Source: Microbacterium sp. AK009
GTDB lineage: Bacteria; Actinomycetota; Actinomycetes; Actinomycetales; Microbacteriaceae
Direction of reading: 5' to 3'
NCBI RefSeq assembly: GCF_013410955.1
Contig: NZ_JACCCG010000003.1
Span: 62,001-126,000 of the forward strand
Length of the DNA stretch: 64,000 nt
Shown in pieces: positions 43,975 through 52,671 of the stretch; positions within the stretch are counted from its first letter, which is position 1; the number at the start of each line of letters is the position of its first letter. The notes below the pieces were generated by a model that was given only the letters and a program-made list of their open reading frames with translations, had not been told where the DNA came from and did not search any database. A program made the position numbers and the translations under genes.

Positions 43975-44727
43975 ATGAGCAGTCCGCTCCCGGCAGAGAT
44001 GCGCCGAGTGCAGTTGAGTGACCTTCTCCGGTCTGAAGGATCTCTCACCATCGAACGCGCATCGCAAGCGTTCGCGGTTCACCCGATGACGATTCGGCGT
44101 GATATGCAGGCGTTAGAGGAAGAGGGAGTCGCGCGGCGAGTCAGAGGCGGAGTCGTGCTCGTCGGTCCCGACGACTTCCGTCGGCGTCAAGGGAGAAATC
44201 TGGGTGCCAAGCGCAAGATCGCAGAAAAGCTGGTGCCGCTTGTAAAGGGTCTGTCAGCGGTAGGGCTCGACGCCTCGAGCACCATCTACCAACTCGCCTG
44301 CGAGATACGCGACGTCGAAAACCTCACGGTTTTGACCAACGGTCTGGCGGCGTTCGACACTCTGCAATTCAGGCCAGGCCTGCGCGTCTACCTCACGGGC
44401 GGTGAACTTGAAGAGCGAACAAACAGCCTCACTGGCCCGCTTGCCACTGCCGCAATCTCGAGCTTCGTCCTCGACGCGTGCTTTGTATCGACCTCCAGCC
44501 TCGACCCCATGATCGGCTCCAGCGAACTCACGATGGGGGAGGTCGAGGTCAAGCGGGCGATGGCCACCGCGGCTCGACGCGTGGTCCTCGCGGCTGACTC
44601 GTCGAAACTAACGAGCAAGGCGATGGCTCGCTCGCTGCCGATGGACCGAGTCGATGTTCTGGTCACCGAGCTCGACCCAGATGACAACCGGCTCGACCCG
44701 TTCCGTGGCTCCCTCGAACTTCTGTGA
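43975..44727 (+). CDS. DeoR-family transcriptional regulator
   Basis: Sugar-responsive regulator of 250 residues. The N-terminal helix-turn-helix (about 10-65) reads RRVQLSDLLRSEGSLTIE and AFAVHPMTIRRDMQALEEEG. The C-terminal DeoRC sensor domain has the expected SAVGLDASSTIYQLA, LTVLTNGLAAFDTL and VVLAADSSKLTSKAMA blocks that bind a phosphosugar. It is followed by rhamnulokinase with a four-base overlap, so it probably responds to L-rhamnulose-1-P or a related intermediate and controls the rhamnose genes. The perfect inverted repeat at 46173-46208 is its best candidate operator. Confidence 0.92.
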   Translation: MSSPLPAEMRRVQLSDLLRSEGSLTIERASQAFAVHPMTIRRDMQALEEEGVARRVRGGVVLVGPDDFRRRQGRNLGAKRKIAEKLVPLVKGLSAVGLDASSTIYQLACEIRDVENLTVLTNGLAAFDTLQFRPGLRVYLTGGELEERTNSLTGPLATAAISSFVLDACFVSTSSLDPMIGSSELTMGEVEVKRAMATAARRVVLAADSSKLTSKAMARSLPMDRVDVLVTELDPDDNRLDPFRGSLELL

Positions 44728-46148
44728 CGGAACGGCGACCGCCTTGCGGAATCCTTGCGGCCGTTGACCTCGGGGCGACGTCAGGCCGCGTCTTCTCGGC
44801 GACTGTGTCGGGGGGCAGAGTAAGCGTCGAGCCGCACAGTCGCTTCCAGAACGTGCCGCTCACATTGCCCAGCGGTCTTCACTGGGATATCGGCCGGCTG
44901 TTCTCCGAGATCGGGGGTGCGCTCCGCGACGTTGGTTCACGCGAAGGGAATCTGATCTCGGTTGGTGTGGACTCCTGGGGAGCGGACTATGGGTTGTTCC
45001 ATCGAGGGCGACTGCTTGGACTGCCCTTCACATATCGTGATCCACGCGCGCTGCGTGGCCTTGAAGCGACTCATCGTCGAATTGATGCCGCCACGCTCTA
45101 TCGACACAACGGGCTGGAACCGTTGCCGTTCAACTCGCTCTACCAGTTGTCCGAGGACGACGAGCAGGGCGTGCTCGACCTTGCTGATCTTTTCCTTCCC
45201 ATTCCTGACCTCATGGGGTACTGGTTGACCAGCGTCGCGAGCACCGAGCCGACAATCGCGTCAACGACTGGGCTGCTCAATGCGGCAACGCAAACGTGGG
45301 ATCCGGCCGTGATGAACCGAGCGGGAATACCTGGCCGCATCCTGCCTCCGCTTCAGAAGACAGGGGATTCGCTTGCTCGGGTTTCTCCGCAGGTCCAGTC
45401 TGCTTTCGGTCTCCCGGCGACGACGCGCGTCATCAAAGTCGCCTCTCACGACACGGCCGCTGCGGCCGTGGCTGCGCCTCTCGACGAACGAAATTCGGCC
45501 TACCTGTCGTGTGGCACATGGGCGCTGATCGGTGTCGAGATCAGTGAGCCGATTACTAGCGACGCCGCACGGTCCGCGGGTTTCACCAACGAGGCCGGCT
45601 TGGACGGCCGAACCCTTCTGCAGAAAAACCTCATGGGACTGGGGCTAATCAACGACCTCGTCAAGGAGAACCCTGACAAGGAGCTTGCTCCGCTCCTCGA
45701 GCAGGCTGCCAGCGTCGTGCTCCGCCCGGACCAGCTGATCGATCCGAGCGATCCTCTCTTCCTGCGTCCCGGGCGTGCTTCCCTCGCCATCATCGAATGG
45801 TTTGCCAGGCGTGAGCGGCCTGTTCCCGCAGGCTATCCGGCCCTCATTCGGTGCGTGCTCGAGAGCCTCGCGCAGGCATTCGCCGAGGCGATTCGACACC
45901 TCGAGGTGATTTCGGAGCGCTCCATACCTGCCATTCACATCGTGGGAGGTGGAGCACAGAACACCCTGCTGTGCCAGGCAACTGCGGACAGGTCGGGCAA
46001 GACGGTCATCGCCGGACCAGTGGAGGCGTCGGTGATCGGAAATGTGCTCATCCAAGCGCGATCGCTCGGCATGATCGACGGCGACAACGAAGACCTGAGG
46101 AATGTCGTTCGAGCGTCGTTCCGTCGGCAGCGCTTCCGGCCTCGCTAA
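44724..46148 (+). CDS. rhaB: rhamnulokinase
   Basis: FGGY-family sugar kinase of 474 residues matching RhaB, which phosphorylates L-rhamnulose to L-rhamnulose-1-P. The N-terminal phosphate site is AAVDLGATSGRVFSA, VDSWGADYGLF holds the catalytic Asp, and HDTAAAAVAAPL with AYLSCGTWALIGVE form the second domain signature. HIVGGGAQNTLLCQATAD is the C-terminal ATP-binding block. The start is a GTG overlapping the DeoR stop. The following gene encodes the aldolase for its product, separated by a 70-bp operator-containing gap. Confidence 0.93.
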   Translation: MTERRPPCGILAAVDLGATSGRVFSATVSGGRVSVEPHSRFQNVPLTLPSGLHWDIGRLFSEIGGALRDVGSREGNLISVGVDSWGADYGLFHRGRLLGLPFTYRDPRALRGLEATHRRIDAATLYRHNGLEPLPFNSLYQLSEDDEQGVLDLADLFLPIPDLMGYWLTSVASTEPTIASTTGLLNAATQTWDPAVMNRAGIPGRILPPLQKTGDSLARVSPQVQSAFGLPATTRVIKVASHDTAAAAVAAPLDERNSAYLSCGTWALIGVEISEPITSDAARSAGFTNEAGLDGRTLLQKNLMGLGLINDLVKENPDKELAPLLEQAASVVLRPDQLIDPSDPLFLRPGRASLAIIEWFARRERPVPAGYPALIRCVLESLAQAFAEAIRHLEVISERSIPAIHIVGGGAQNTLLCQATADRSGKTVIAGPVEASVIGNVLIQARSLGMIDGDNEDLRNVVRASFRRQRFRPR

Positions 46149-46172
46149 TCAGACCGTCGGGTGCACTCAAGG

Positions 46173-46208
46173 CTGTTGTATCCTGTGAAAAATTTCTCGA
46201 TACAACAG
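46173..46208. promoter_or_regulatory. promoter with overlapping perfect inverted repeat
   Basis: CTGTTGTATC (46173-46182) and GATACAACAG (46199-46208) are perfect 10-bp inverted repeats with a 16-bp spacer. They coincide with a promoter-like pair, TTGTAT and GATACA, 17 bp apart. A protein bound to the repeat would block RNA polymerase. The site sits 11 bp before the aldolase/dehydrogenase start. Confidence 0.65.
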
Positions 46209-46218
46209 GGCGGCGCGG

Positions 46219-48252
46219 ATGCACTCACCACTCGAGGACCTGGTCAGTCGATCGAATCGCTTGGGTTCCGACCCGAGGAACACCAACTTCGCAGGCGGCA
46301 ACACCTCGGCCAAGATCGTCGGGACCGATCCGGTGACGTCGGAACCAGTCGAGTTGCTGTGGGTCAAAGGGTCCGGTGGCGACCTCGCCACACTGACCGG
46401 GTCGGGCCTCGCGGTGTTGCGCGTCGACCGGATCCGCGCTTTGGCTGACGTCTACCCGGGTGTCCACCGCGAGGATGAGATGGTCGCGGCGCTCGATTAC
46501 TGCTTGCACGGGAAGGGCGGCGCAACACCGTCGATCGACACGGCCATGCACGGGCTCGTTGCCGCCGCCCACGTGGATCACCTGCACCCCGACTCGGGCA
46601 TCGCGATCGCAACCTCCGCCGACGGGGAGGAGCTCACCCGGCGGATCTTCGGCGACAAGGTGGCCTGGGTTCCGTGGAGACGGCCGGGCTTCCAGCTCGG
46701 CTTAGACATCGCCGCGATCCAGGCGGCGAACCCGGAAGCGGTCGGCTGCATTCTCGGAGGTCACGGGATCACAGCGTGGGGTGCCACCTCTGAAGAGGTC
46801 GAGCGCAACTCGCTATGGATCATCGATACAGCGGCGGAGTACATCGCCGAGCACGGCGCCGCCGAGCCTTTCGGTGCGGTTCGAGCGGGCTTCGAGGCGT
46901 TGCCAGAGCGGGAGCGGAGAGCAAAGGCCGCTGCCCTCGCGCCCACAGTCCGCAGCATGGTCTCGACCGACAGGTCCATGGTCGGGCACTTCACTGACTC
47001 GGACGTCGTCCTGGACTTCCTCGCGTCCGAGAAGGCGCCCGCGCTCACTACGCTCGGCACAAGTTGCCCCGATCACTTCCTGCGCACCAAAGTCAAACCG
47101 CTCATCCTCGACCTGCCGTCGAACACTTCGATCGAAGAATCGGCTCATCGCCTCAAAGAACTGTGCAGCACCTACCGCGCTGAGTATCGGGCGTACTACG
47201 AAGCCCACGCCACGGCGGATTCGCCCGCCATCCGCGGCGCCGATCCGATGATTGTGCTCATCCCGGGCGTCGGAATGTTCTCGTATGGTGCAGACAAGCA
47301 GGCAGCGCGTGTGGCGGGGGAGTTCTACGTCAACGCAATCAACGTCATGCGTGGCGCCGAGGCGATCTCGGCCTATACGCCGATCACGGACGCCGAGAAG
47401 TTCCGCATCGAGTACTGGGCGCTGGAGGAGGCCAAGCTGCAGCGCATGCCCAGGCCCAAGAGTCACCAGGGGCGGATTGCTTTCGTCACAGGCGGCGCCT
47501 CCGGGATCGGAAAAGCGATCGCCAAGCGCTTGGCGGCTGATGGAGCATGCGTCGTGATCGCCGACCTCGACCTCGACGCGGCACGGGCCGCCGCCGCCGA
47601 GCTGGGCGGCCCGGACGTCGCGGTCGGCGTCGCCGCGAACGTCGCCGACGCGGGTGCGGTTCAGGCTGCGATCGACGCCACGGTGTTGGCCTTCGGCGGA
47701 CTTGATCTGATCGTCAACAACGCCGGCCTCTCGCTCTCGAAGCCACTACTGGAAACGTCCGAGCGCGACTGGGACCTGCAGCACGACGTCATGGCCAAGG
47801 GGTCGTTCCTAGTGTCCAAGGCGGGGGCGCGAACGCTCATCGAGCAGGGCCTCGGCGGTGACATCGTCTATATCTCGTCAAAGAACTCCGTCTTCGCCGG
47901 TCCGAGCAACATCGCCTACTCCGCCACAAAGGCCGATCAGGCACATCAGGTCCGGCTACTGGCGGTCGAGCTCGGAGAGTACGGCGTTCGTGTCAACGGA
48001 ATAAACCCCGACGGAGTCGTCCGGGGCTCGGGCATCTTCGCCTCAGGCTGGGGCGCCAACCGCGCCGCGACATACGGCGTGAAGGAGGAGGAGCTCGGAC
48101 AGTTCTACGCGAACCGCACCATCCTCAAACGCGAAGTCGTTCCCGACAATGTCGCCGACGCCGTCGCTGTGCTCACCGGGCCTGAGCTGTCACGGACCAC
48201 AGGTGTACATATTCCCGTCGACTCCGGCGTCGCCGCCGCGTTCCTGCGATGA
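46219..48252 (+). CDS. rhaEW: bifunctional rhamnulose-1-phosphate aldolase/short-chain dehydrogenase
   Basis: Two-domain enzyme of 677 residues. Residues ~1-410 are a class II aldolase domain (NTNFAGGNTSAKI, VDHLHPDSGIAIATSADG, CILGGHGITAWG) that splits L-rhamnulose-1-P into dihydroxyacetone phosphate and L-lactaldehyde. Residues ~415-677 are an SDR domain (TGGASGIGKAIAKRL from Thr424, LIVNNAGLSLS, YSATKADQAHQV) that would oxidise the lactaldehyde. This fusion is the known RhaEW/RhaD-type enzyme of actinobacteria, Bacillus and rhizobia. No family member with two such domains has another common role, so confidence is high. The promoter region carries a perfect inverted repeat. Confidence 0.94.
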   Translation: MHSPLEDLVSRSNRLGSDPRNTNFAGGNTSAKIVGTDPVTSEPVELLWVKGSGGDLATLTGSGLAVLRVDRIRALADVYPGVHREDEMVAALDYCLHGKGGATPSIDTAMHGLVAAAHVDHLHPDSGIAIATSADGEELTRRIFGDKVAWVPWRRPGFQLGLDIAAIQAANPEAVGCILGGHGITAWGATSEEVERNSLWIIDTAAEYIAEHGAAEPFGAVRAGFEALPERERRAKAAALAPTVRSMVSTDRSMVGHFTDSDVVLDFLASEKAPALTTLGTSCPDHFLRTKVKPLILDLPSNTSIEESAHRLKELCSTYRAEYRAYYEAHATADSPAIRGADPMIVLIPGVGMFSYGADKQAARVAGEFYVNAINVMRGAEAISAYTPITDAEKFRIEYWALEEAKLQRMPRPKSHQGRIAFVTGGASGIGKAIAKRLAADGACVVIADLDLDAARAAAAELGGPDVAVGVAANVADAGAVQAAIDATVLAFGGLDLIVNNAGLSLSKPLLETSERDWDLQHDVMAKGSFLVSKAGARTLIEQGLGGDIVYISSKNSVFAGPSNIAYSATKADQAHQVRLLAVELGEYGVRVNGINPDGVVRGSGIFASGWGANRAATYGVKEEELGQFYANRTILKREVVPDNVADAVAVLTGPELSRTTGVHIPVDSGVAAAFLR

Positions 48253-48270
48253 GACGAGCCTCACGGGCCC

Positions 48271-48300
48271 TTGCACGCAAATGTTAACTTGTGCGACAAT
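48271..48300 (+). promoter_or_regulatory. promoter-like sequence for the ABC transporter operon
   Basis: TTGCAC (48271-48276) and GACAAT (48295-48300) are separated by 18 bp and lie 55 bp before the binding-protein start. A GTTAAC palindrome lies in the spacer and may be part of an operator. Confidence 0.45.
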
Positions 48301-48354
48301 TCACTAAACACCGCACACAGCTGAACCGGTGACTCAATGGAGAGAGGAAAACCC

Positions 48355-49695
48355 GTGACCTCAAACAACAAACGGCGGCCAAGGCAGCTCGTCATAGCGT
48401 CAACAGCGATCATCGGTCTGGGGCTCGCAGGGTGCTCTGCCGGTTCCTCGGAAGAACCAAGCTCGGACGTCTTCCAGCTCTGGTACGGCTTCGAACCGGG
48501 ACAGTCCGACGCCATCACCGACCTCATCGCGGAGTGGGACGAGGCCAACGAGGACGTGACAGTTGAGATCACTGCGATGGGCCCAGAGCTGAACCCGCCA
48601 TCCCTGCTTCCCGCGCTCAGCTCAGGCGAGGGGCCCGACATGTGGGCCGGCGCGGTCGGGCCCGGCCAACCGCAAGCCTTCATCGACGGTGGGCTCGTCG
48701 TCGACCTCACCCCTTACTACTGTGAATTCGACTGGGGCTCGCAGATCTCCGACGACCTCGCCGCCATCACCACCGTCGACGGCCAGCTCTTCGCGGTTCC
48801 GTACAGCATCGAATCCACCGGAATGTTCTACCGCAAATCCATCTTTGAGGATCTCGGTATCTCCATCCCGACCACGTGGAACGAGTTCATCGAGGTGGTC
48901 AATACCCTCGCTGAGAACGGTTATGAGACGCCGATCGGTGCTGCCGGTCAAGATGCCTGGCCGGTGACGCAGCTTCTCGGTGCCATGTGGGGGACAGCGG
49001 CCGGACCGGAAGGACTCGACCAGACGTTGTTCGGTGACGGCGCCTGGACGGATCCCCCCTTCATCGAGGCGAGTGATGCGTTCGTGAGTCTGCAGGATTC
49101 CGGGTTCTTCGGGCCGGAACCCCTGGCGTTCAGCTATCAAGCGACGATGGCGGACTTCTACAACGGGGTGGTGCCGATGACGTACACCGGTGGGTTTGTC
49201 ATCCCCGGGGCGCAGGAAGATGCGGGTGAGAACTTCGACGACATCGGTGTCTTCGCTCTCCCGAGCGTTTCAGGCGGGCCGATTTACGCCAACGAGAGCC
49301 CCGGGGGCGGGTGGTACATCAACGCGAACTCGGACAAAGCCGACATTGCCGCCGATCTGCTCAACTTCCTCTTCTTCAACGACGAGAGTCGAACCCAGAT
49401 GCTGCAGGGAGGGCTCGTTCCCCCGGGTGAGGTCAACCTCGACGAGGTCGAATTGCCCTCCGTCCTCGAGGAGCTGCTCGCCGAGAACAACACCTACCGC
49501 GAGAACGGTGTGATTCCCGCATTCCTCGAGGTCGTCACCCCGGGAGCTCTCTTCGAAGTTCAGATGGATGAGGTCCAAGGAGTGCTCTCCGGAAGTGTCA
49601 CAGGCCCGCAACTCAGCGAGTCTTACCAGGCTGCCTGGGAAGCGGAGAAGGCCAACGGAAACACCCTGGCAGCGGGCGGATCGCCTGAGTGCTGA
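48355..49695 (+). CDS. ABC transporter sugar-binding lipoprotein
   Basis: Extracellular solute-binding protein of family 1 (446 residues), the receptor of a carbohydrate ABC importer. The N-terminus has a basic start, a hydrophobic core and the lipobox LGLAGC with Cys27 as lipidation site, so the mature protein is membrane-anchored. LSSGEGPDMWAGAVGPGQP, AVPYSIESTGMFYRKSIFED and TTWNEFIEVVNTLAENGYE are typical of the family. The GTG at 48355 has GAGAGGA at good spacing; an ATG six codons upstream lacks a ribosome site. The sugar is unknown, but rhamnosidase and rhamnose genes nearby point to rhamnose-containing oligosaccharides. Confidence 0.92.
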   Translation: MTSNNKRRPRQLVIASTAIIGLGLAGCSAGSSEEPSSDVFQLWYGFEPGQSDAITDLIAEWDEANEDVTVEITAMGPELNPPSLLPALSSGEGPDMWAGAVGPGQPQAFIDGGLVVDLTPYYCEFDWGSQISDDLAAITTVDGQLFAVPYSIESTGMFYRKSIFEDLGISIPTTWNEFIEVVNTLAENGYETPIGAAGQDAWPVTQLLGAMWGTAAGPEGLDQTLFGDGAWTDPPFIEASDAFVSLQDSGFFGPEPLAFSYQATMADFYNGVVPMTYTGGFVIPGAQEDAGENFDDIGVFALPSVSGGPIYANESPGGGWYINANSDKADIAADLLNFLFFNDESRTQMLQGGLVPPGEVNLDEVELPSVLEELLAENNTYRENGVIPAFLEVVTPGALFEVQMDEVQGVLSGSVTGPQLSESYQAAWEAEKANGNTLAAGGSPEC

Positions 49696-49714
49696 CCGGC
49701 CCCCCGGGAACGCA

Positions 49715-49748
49715 GGGCCCGTCGCTGAGCAGCGACAGCGACGGGCCC
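49715..49748 (+). promoter_or_regulatory. mRNA hairpin between binding protein and permease genes
   Basis: GGGCCCGTCGCT and AGCGACGGGCCC form a perfect 12-bp stem with a ten-base loop and no T tail. Such structures between a binding-protein gene and its permeases commonly protect the upstream message and lower downstream expression. Confidence 0.65.
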
Positions 49749-49789
49749 TCGCGATCAGGACGAATCAGCTCGCGAAAGGGCGCTCACCC

Positions 49790-50725
49790 ATGGCCACAAC
49801 GACTTTGACGCGTAACGCCAGCTCGTACCCGGGGCAACGTCGTCGCACCTTCCGTCGGCGCGGCCGGCGCAGCCTCACGGCCTACCTGTTCTTAGCCCCG
49901 GCGGTGCTGCTCTATCTGACTTTCGTCATTCGCCCCACCCTCGAGCTGTTCGGGCTGTCGCTTTACTCGTGGAACGGCGTCTCGCCGACGAGGGACTTCG
50001 TAGGCTTCGCCAATTTCCAACGGCTTTTCGCCGACCCGTTGTTCTGGGAATCGCTGCGAAACAACCTCGTGTTCGTCGTGATACTGGTGAGCTTCAACGT
50101 GATCGTCGGGCTCGTCACCGCGAGCGCGCTCGCTCGCATCACCCGTGGCCGACTGATCTACCAACTCATCTTCTTCCTTCCGGTCGTTCAAGCGTCCATC
50201 GTCACCGCGCTCGTGTGGCAGTGGATCTATCAGCCGCGAGGACTCCTGAATGAGCTGCTGCGTGCCGTCGGACTCGATGATGTGGCCCGCGGATGGCTCG
50301 GGGACCCGACCACGGCTCTTGCTGCTCTGGCGCTTGCGGCGGCGTGGGCGGGATTCGGTCTTTCGGTCGTCATCTTCCTGGCGGGCCTCCAGGGGATCGA
50401 CCAGACGCTCTACGACGCAGCAAAGGTCGATGGCGCAAATGCTTTCCAATCCTTCTGGAACGTCACTGTGCCTGAGCTTCGGCCCGTTATCACGGTCGTG
50501 TTCCTCCTGGAGATGATCGGTGCGTTCCAGACGTTCGACATCATCTGGGCCACGACGCGCGGCGGCCCGATCAATTCGACGGAGGTCCTCGGCACATACA
50601 TGTTCAAGCGAGGATTCACGGATGCGGAGTTCGGTTACGGAGCTGCCATCGCCGTTGCGTTCATGATCATCGTGCTGGTGGCCGCTGTGATCTCGCTGCT
50701 CATCCGGGAAAGGAACGAAGACTGA
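49790..50725 (+). CDS. ABC sugar transporter permease (MalF-like)
   Basis: Integral membrane permease of 311 residues with six predicted helices. The first helix (AYLFLAPAVLLYLTFVIRP) follows a basic N-terminus. The EAA loop that docks the ATPase is DAAKVDGANAFQSFWNVTVP near residues 205-225. The ATG at 49790 is chosen because it fits family length and GAAAGGG lies upstream. The stop overlaps the next permease start by one base. No ATPase gene follows, so a shared MsmX/MsiK-type ATPase from elsewhere is expected. Confidence 0.92.
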   Translation: MATTTLTRNASSYPGQRRRTFRRRGRRSLTAYLFLAPAVLLYLTFVIRPTLELFGLSLYSWNGVSPTRDFVGFANFQRLFADPLFWESLRNNLVFVVILVSFNVIVGLVTASALARITRGRLIYQLIFFLPVVQASIVTALVWQWIYQPRGLLNELLRAVGLDDVARGWLGDPTTALAALALAAAWAGFGLSVVIFLAGLQGIDQTLYDAAKVDGANAFQSFWNVTVPELRPVITVVFLLEMIGAFQTFDIIWATTRGGPINSTEVLGTYMFKRGFTDAEFGYGAAIAVAFMIIVLVAAVISLLIRERNED

Positions 50726-51603
50726 TGGCACTATCGACCTTGCCCGCAGCCACAGACTCCGCAGCTCCCGTCCGGCGCCGGCGGCGCCCTCGGGGGCAGA
50801 TCGTTCTCCACATCTATCTGACATTGATAGCGCTCTTCTCGATCGCTCCGCTGTTACTGGCGTGGTCGACCGCGTTCAAGGATCGGGCGCAGATCGTCAG
50901 CAACCCCTACGGTCCGCCGATCCCTCTCGCGTTGGACAATCTTCAAGAAGCCTGGGTAAGCGGCAGATTCAGTCAGTACTTCCTCAGCAGCGTCATCATC
51001 TCCGTTGCGTCCGTCCTTCTTATGGTCATCGTCGCGCCCCTCGCGGGGTACGGGTTGGCTCGCATGAAGTTCTGGGGTCGTCGATTCCTCATGGTTCTGC
51101 TGCTTCTCGGACTCACTATCCCCGTTACAGCGATCGTCCTACCGCTTTATACGATCGTGCGCGATCTGGGCCTGTTGAACAGTTACGCGGGCGTCGTCTT
51201 GGTTCATGTCGCCATGGGTGCGCCATTCTTCGCGTTCATCATGCGGGCATTCTTCTTGCGCCTTCCTGAGGCCCTGGAGGACGCCGCACGCGTTGATGGA
51301 TGCTCGGAGCTACGGATCTTCTGGTCGATCATGTTGCCTCTCGTCCGACCCGGCGTCCTGACGGTTGCGCTCCTGGAGTTCCTGTGGACGTGGAACAACC
51401 TGTTGCTCCCCCTCGTGTTCCTGACGAACGAGCAGGTGCGCACCCTTCCGATCGGCATGCTTCTGCTCACGGGTCGATTCAGCACGGACTACGGACTTCT
51501 CTCGGCGGCGGTGCTCATTCTTTCGGCACCTGTCGTCGTCCTTTTCCTCATCTTCCAGCGCCGCTTCGTCGAGGGCCTAGCGAGCGGTTCCGTCAAGGGC
51601 TGA
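50725..51603 (+). CDS. ABC sugar transporter permease (MalG-like)
   Basis: Second permease of the importer, 292 residues with six helices. The N-terminus is followed by IYLTLIALFSIAPLLLAWST, and the EAA loop is EDAARVDGCSELRIFWSIMLP. It overlaps the first permease by one base (TGATG) and would pair with it in the membrane. The C-terminus FQRRFVEGLASGSVKG is the standard family ending. Confidence 0.93.
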   Translation: MALSTLPAATDSAAPVRRRRRPRGQIVLHIYLTLIALFSIAPLLLAWSTAFKDRAQIVSNPYGPPIPLALDNLQEAWVSGRFSQYFLSSVIISVASVLLMVIVAPLAGYGLARMKFWGRRFLMVLLLLGLTIPVTAIVLPLYTIVRDLGLLNSYAGVVLVHVAMGAPFFAFIMRAFFLRLPEALEDAARVDGCSELRIFWSIMLPLVRPGVLTVALLEFLWTWNNLLLPLVFLTNEQVRTLPIGMLLLTGRFSTDYGLLSAAVLILSAPVVVLFLIFQRRFVEGLASGSVKG

Positions 51604-51646
51604 TAACCCACACTTCCGAATCTCTTAATCAACAGGAGCGAACTCC

Positions 51647-52660
51647 ATGACAGCAAAACCCCGTGCTCTCGTCGATATGTACGGCCGCAAGATCGATGAG
51701 ATCTTCTCGTCCGACGATCTGGCCCGCCTCCACGACACCGTCACGGTGCTCTGGGCGAAGGACGCACCCATGCCGGAGGACGAGGCAGCTCAGGTCTTGC
51801 AGGATGCAGACATACTCATCTGTTCCCAGTGGCGGTACGGCGAACTTCGCGATCGCTTCCCTCGGTTGCGAGCCATCATCGATGTTGGCGGTGGACTGCC
51901 GCGCGGCCTGGACTACGAGGAAGCCTTCCGTCGGGGGATCCACGTCCTGACAGCAGCGCCAGGATTTGGACGGCAAGTGGCGGAGATGGCCCTCGGCCTC
52001 GCTCTGGCCGCATGCCGCGAGATCGCAATAGGCGATCAAGCGATGAGGCAGGGTCGCGAGGCATACATGCATGGCGGCAACGAGACGACCTTCATGCTCT
52101 TCGACAAGCCGATAGGCATCATCGGATACGGCGGCATCGCGTCGGCGCTGCATCCGCTCCTGATCCCCTTCGGCGGAAGCATCAGCGCTTACGACCCCTG
52201 GCTCGGAGACGGATATCTGCGATCGCGCGGCGTCACCCCGAAACCGCTCGACCAGCTCCTAGAGGAGTCCAAATTCATCTTCGTTCTCGCCGCCCCGAGT
52301 TCTGACAACAACGCCTTGCTGGATCGCGGACGATTGGAGATGATCGCCCCGGATGCGGTGCTTCTCCTCATCAGCCGAGCCCACGTCGTCGACTTCGAAG
52401 CACTCACCGACCTTCTCGCGGAGGGTCGATTCCGCGCCGGTATCGACGTCTTTCCCGAGGAGCCGCTACCTGCCGATCACCGGATCCGAGCTTTGCAGTC
52501 CGCCGTCTTGTCTGCCCACCGGGCCGGGTCGGTACGCGAAGGGATGTGGGACCTCGGTCGACTGGTCGTCGACGACGTCGAATTGCTCGCACGAAGCCTG
52601 CCCCCTCGGCGACTGCAGCCGGCTGCCCGTGAACTCGTCACTCTGCTGACCAACGCCTAA
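51647..52660 (+). CDS. D-2-hydroxyacid dehydrogenase family protein
   Basis: NAD(P)-dependent 2-hydroxyacid dehydrogenase of 337 residues. The Rossmann motif is IGIIGYGGIASALHPLL. The catalytic triad can be read as Arg in LLLISRAHVVDFEAL, Glu in DVFPEEPLP and His in LSAHRAGS. It belongs to the glyoxylate/hydroxypyruvate-reductase-like group. In this operon it may oxidise or reduce a sugar-derived 2-hydroxy acid. GGAGCG lies upstream of the ATG. It starts 43 bp after the permease gene and is followed after 11 bp by an isomerase gene. Confidence 0.88.
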   Translation: MTAKPRALVDMYGRKIDEIFSSDDLARLHDTVTVLWAKDAPMPEDEAAQVLQDADILICSQWRYGELRDRFPRLRAIIDVGGGLPRGLDYEEAFRRGIHVLTAAPGFGRQVAEMALGLALAACREIAIGDQAMRQGREAYMHGGNETTFMLFDKPIGIIGYGGIASALHPLLIPFGGSISAYDPWLGDGYLRSRGVTPKPLDQLLEESKFIFVLAAPSSDNNALLDRGRLEMIAPDAVLLLISRAHVVDFEALTDLLAEGRFRAGIDVFPEEPLPADHRIRALQSAVLSAHRAGSVREGMWDLGRLVVDDVELLARSLPPRRLQPAARELVTLLTNA

Positions 52661-52671
52661 TTGGAGACTCG

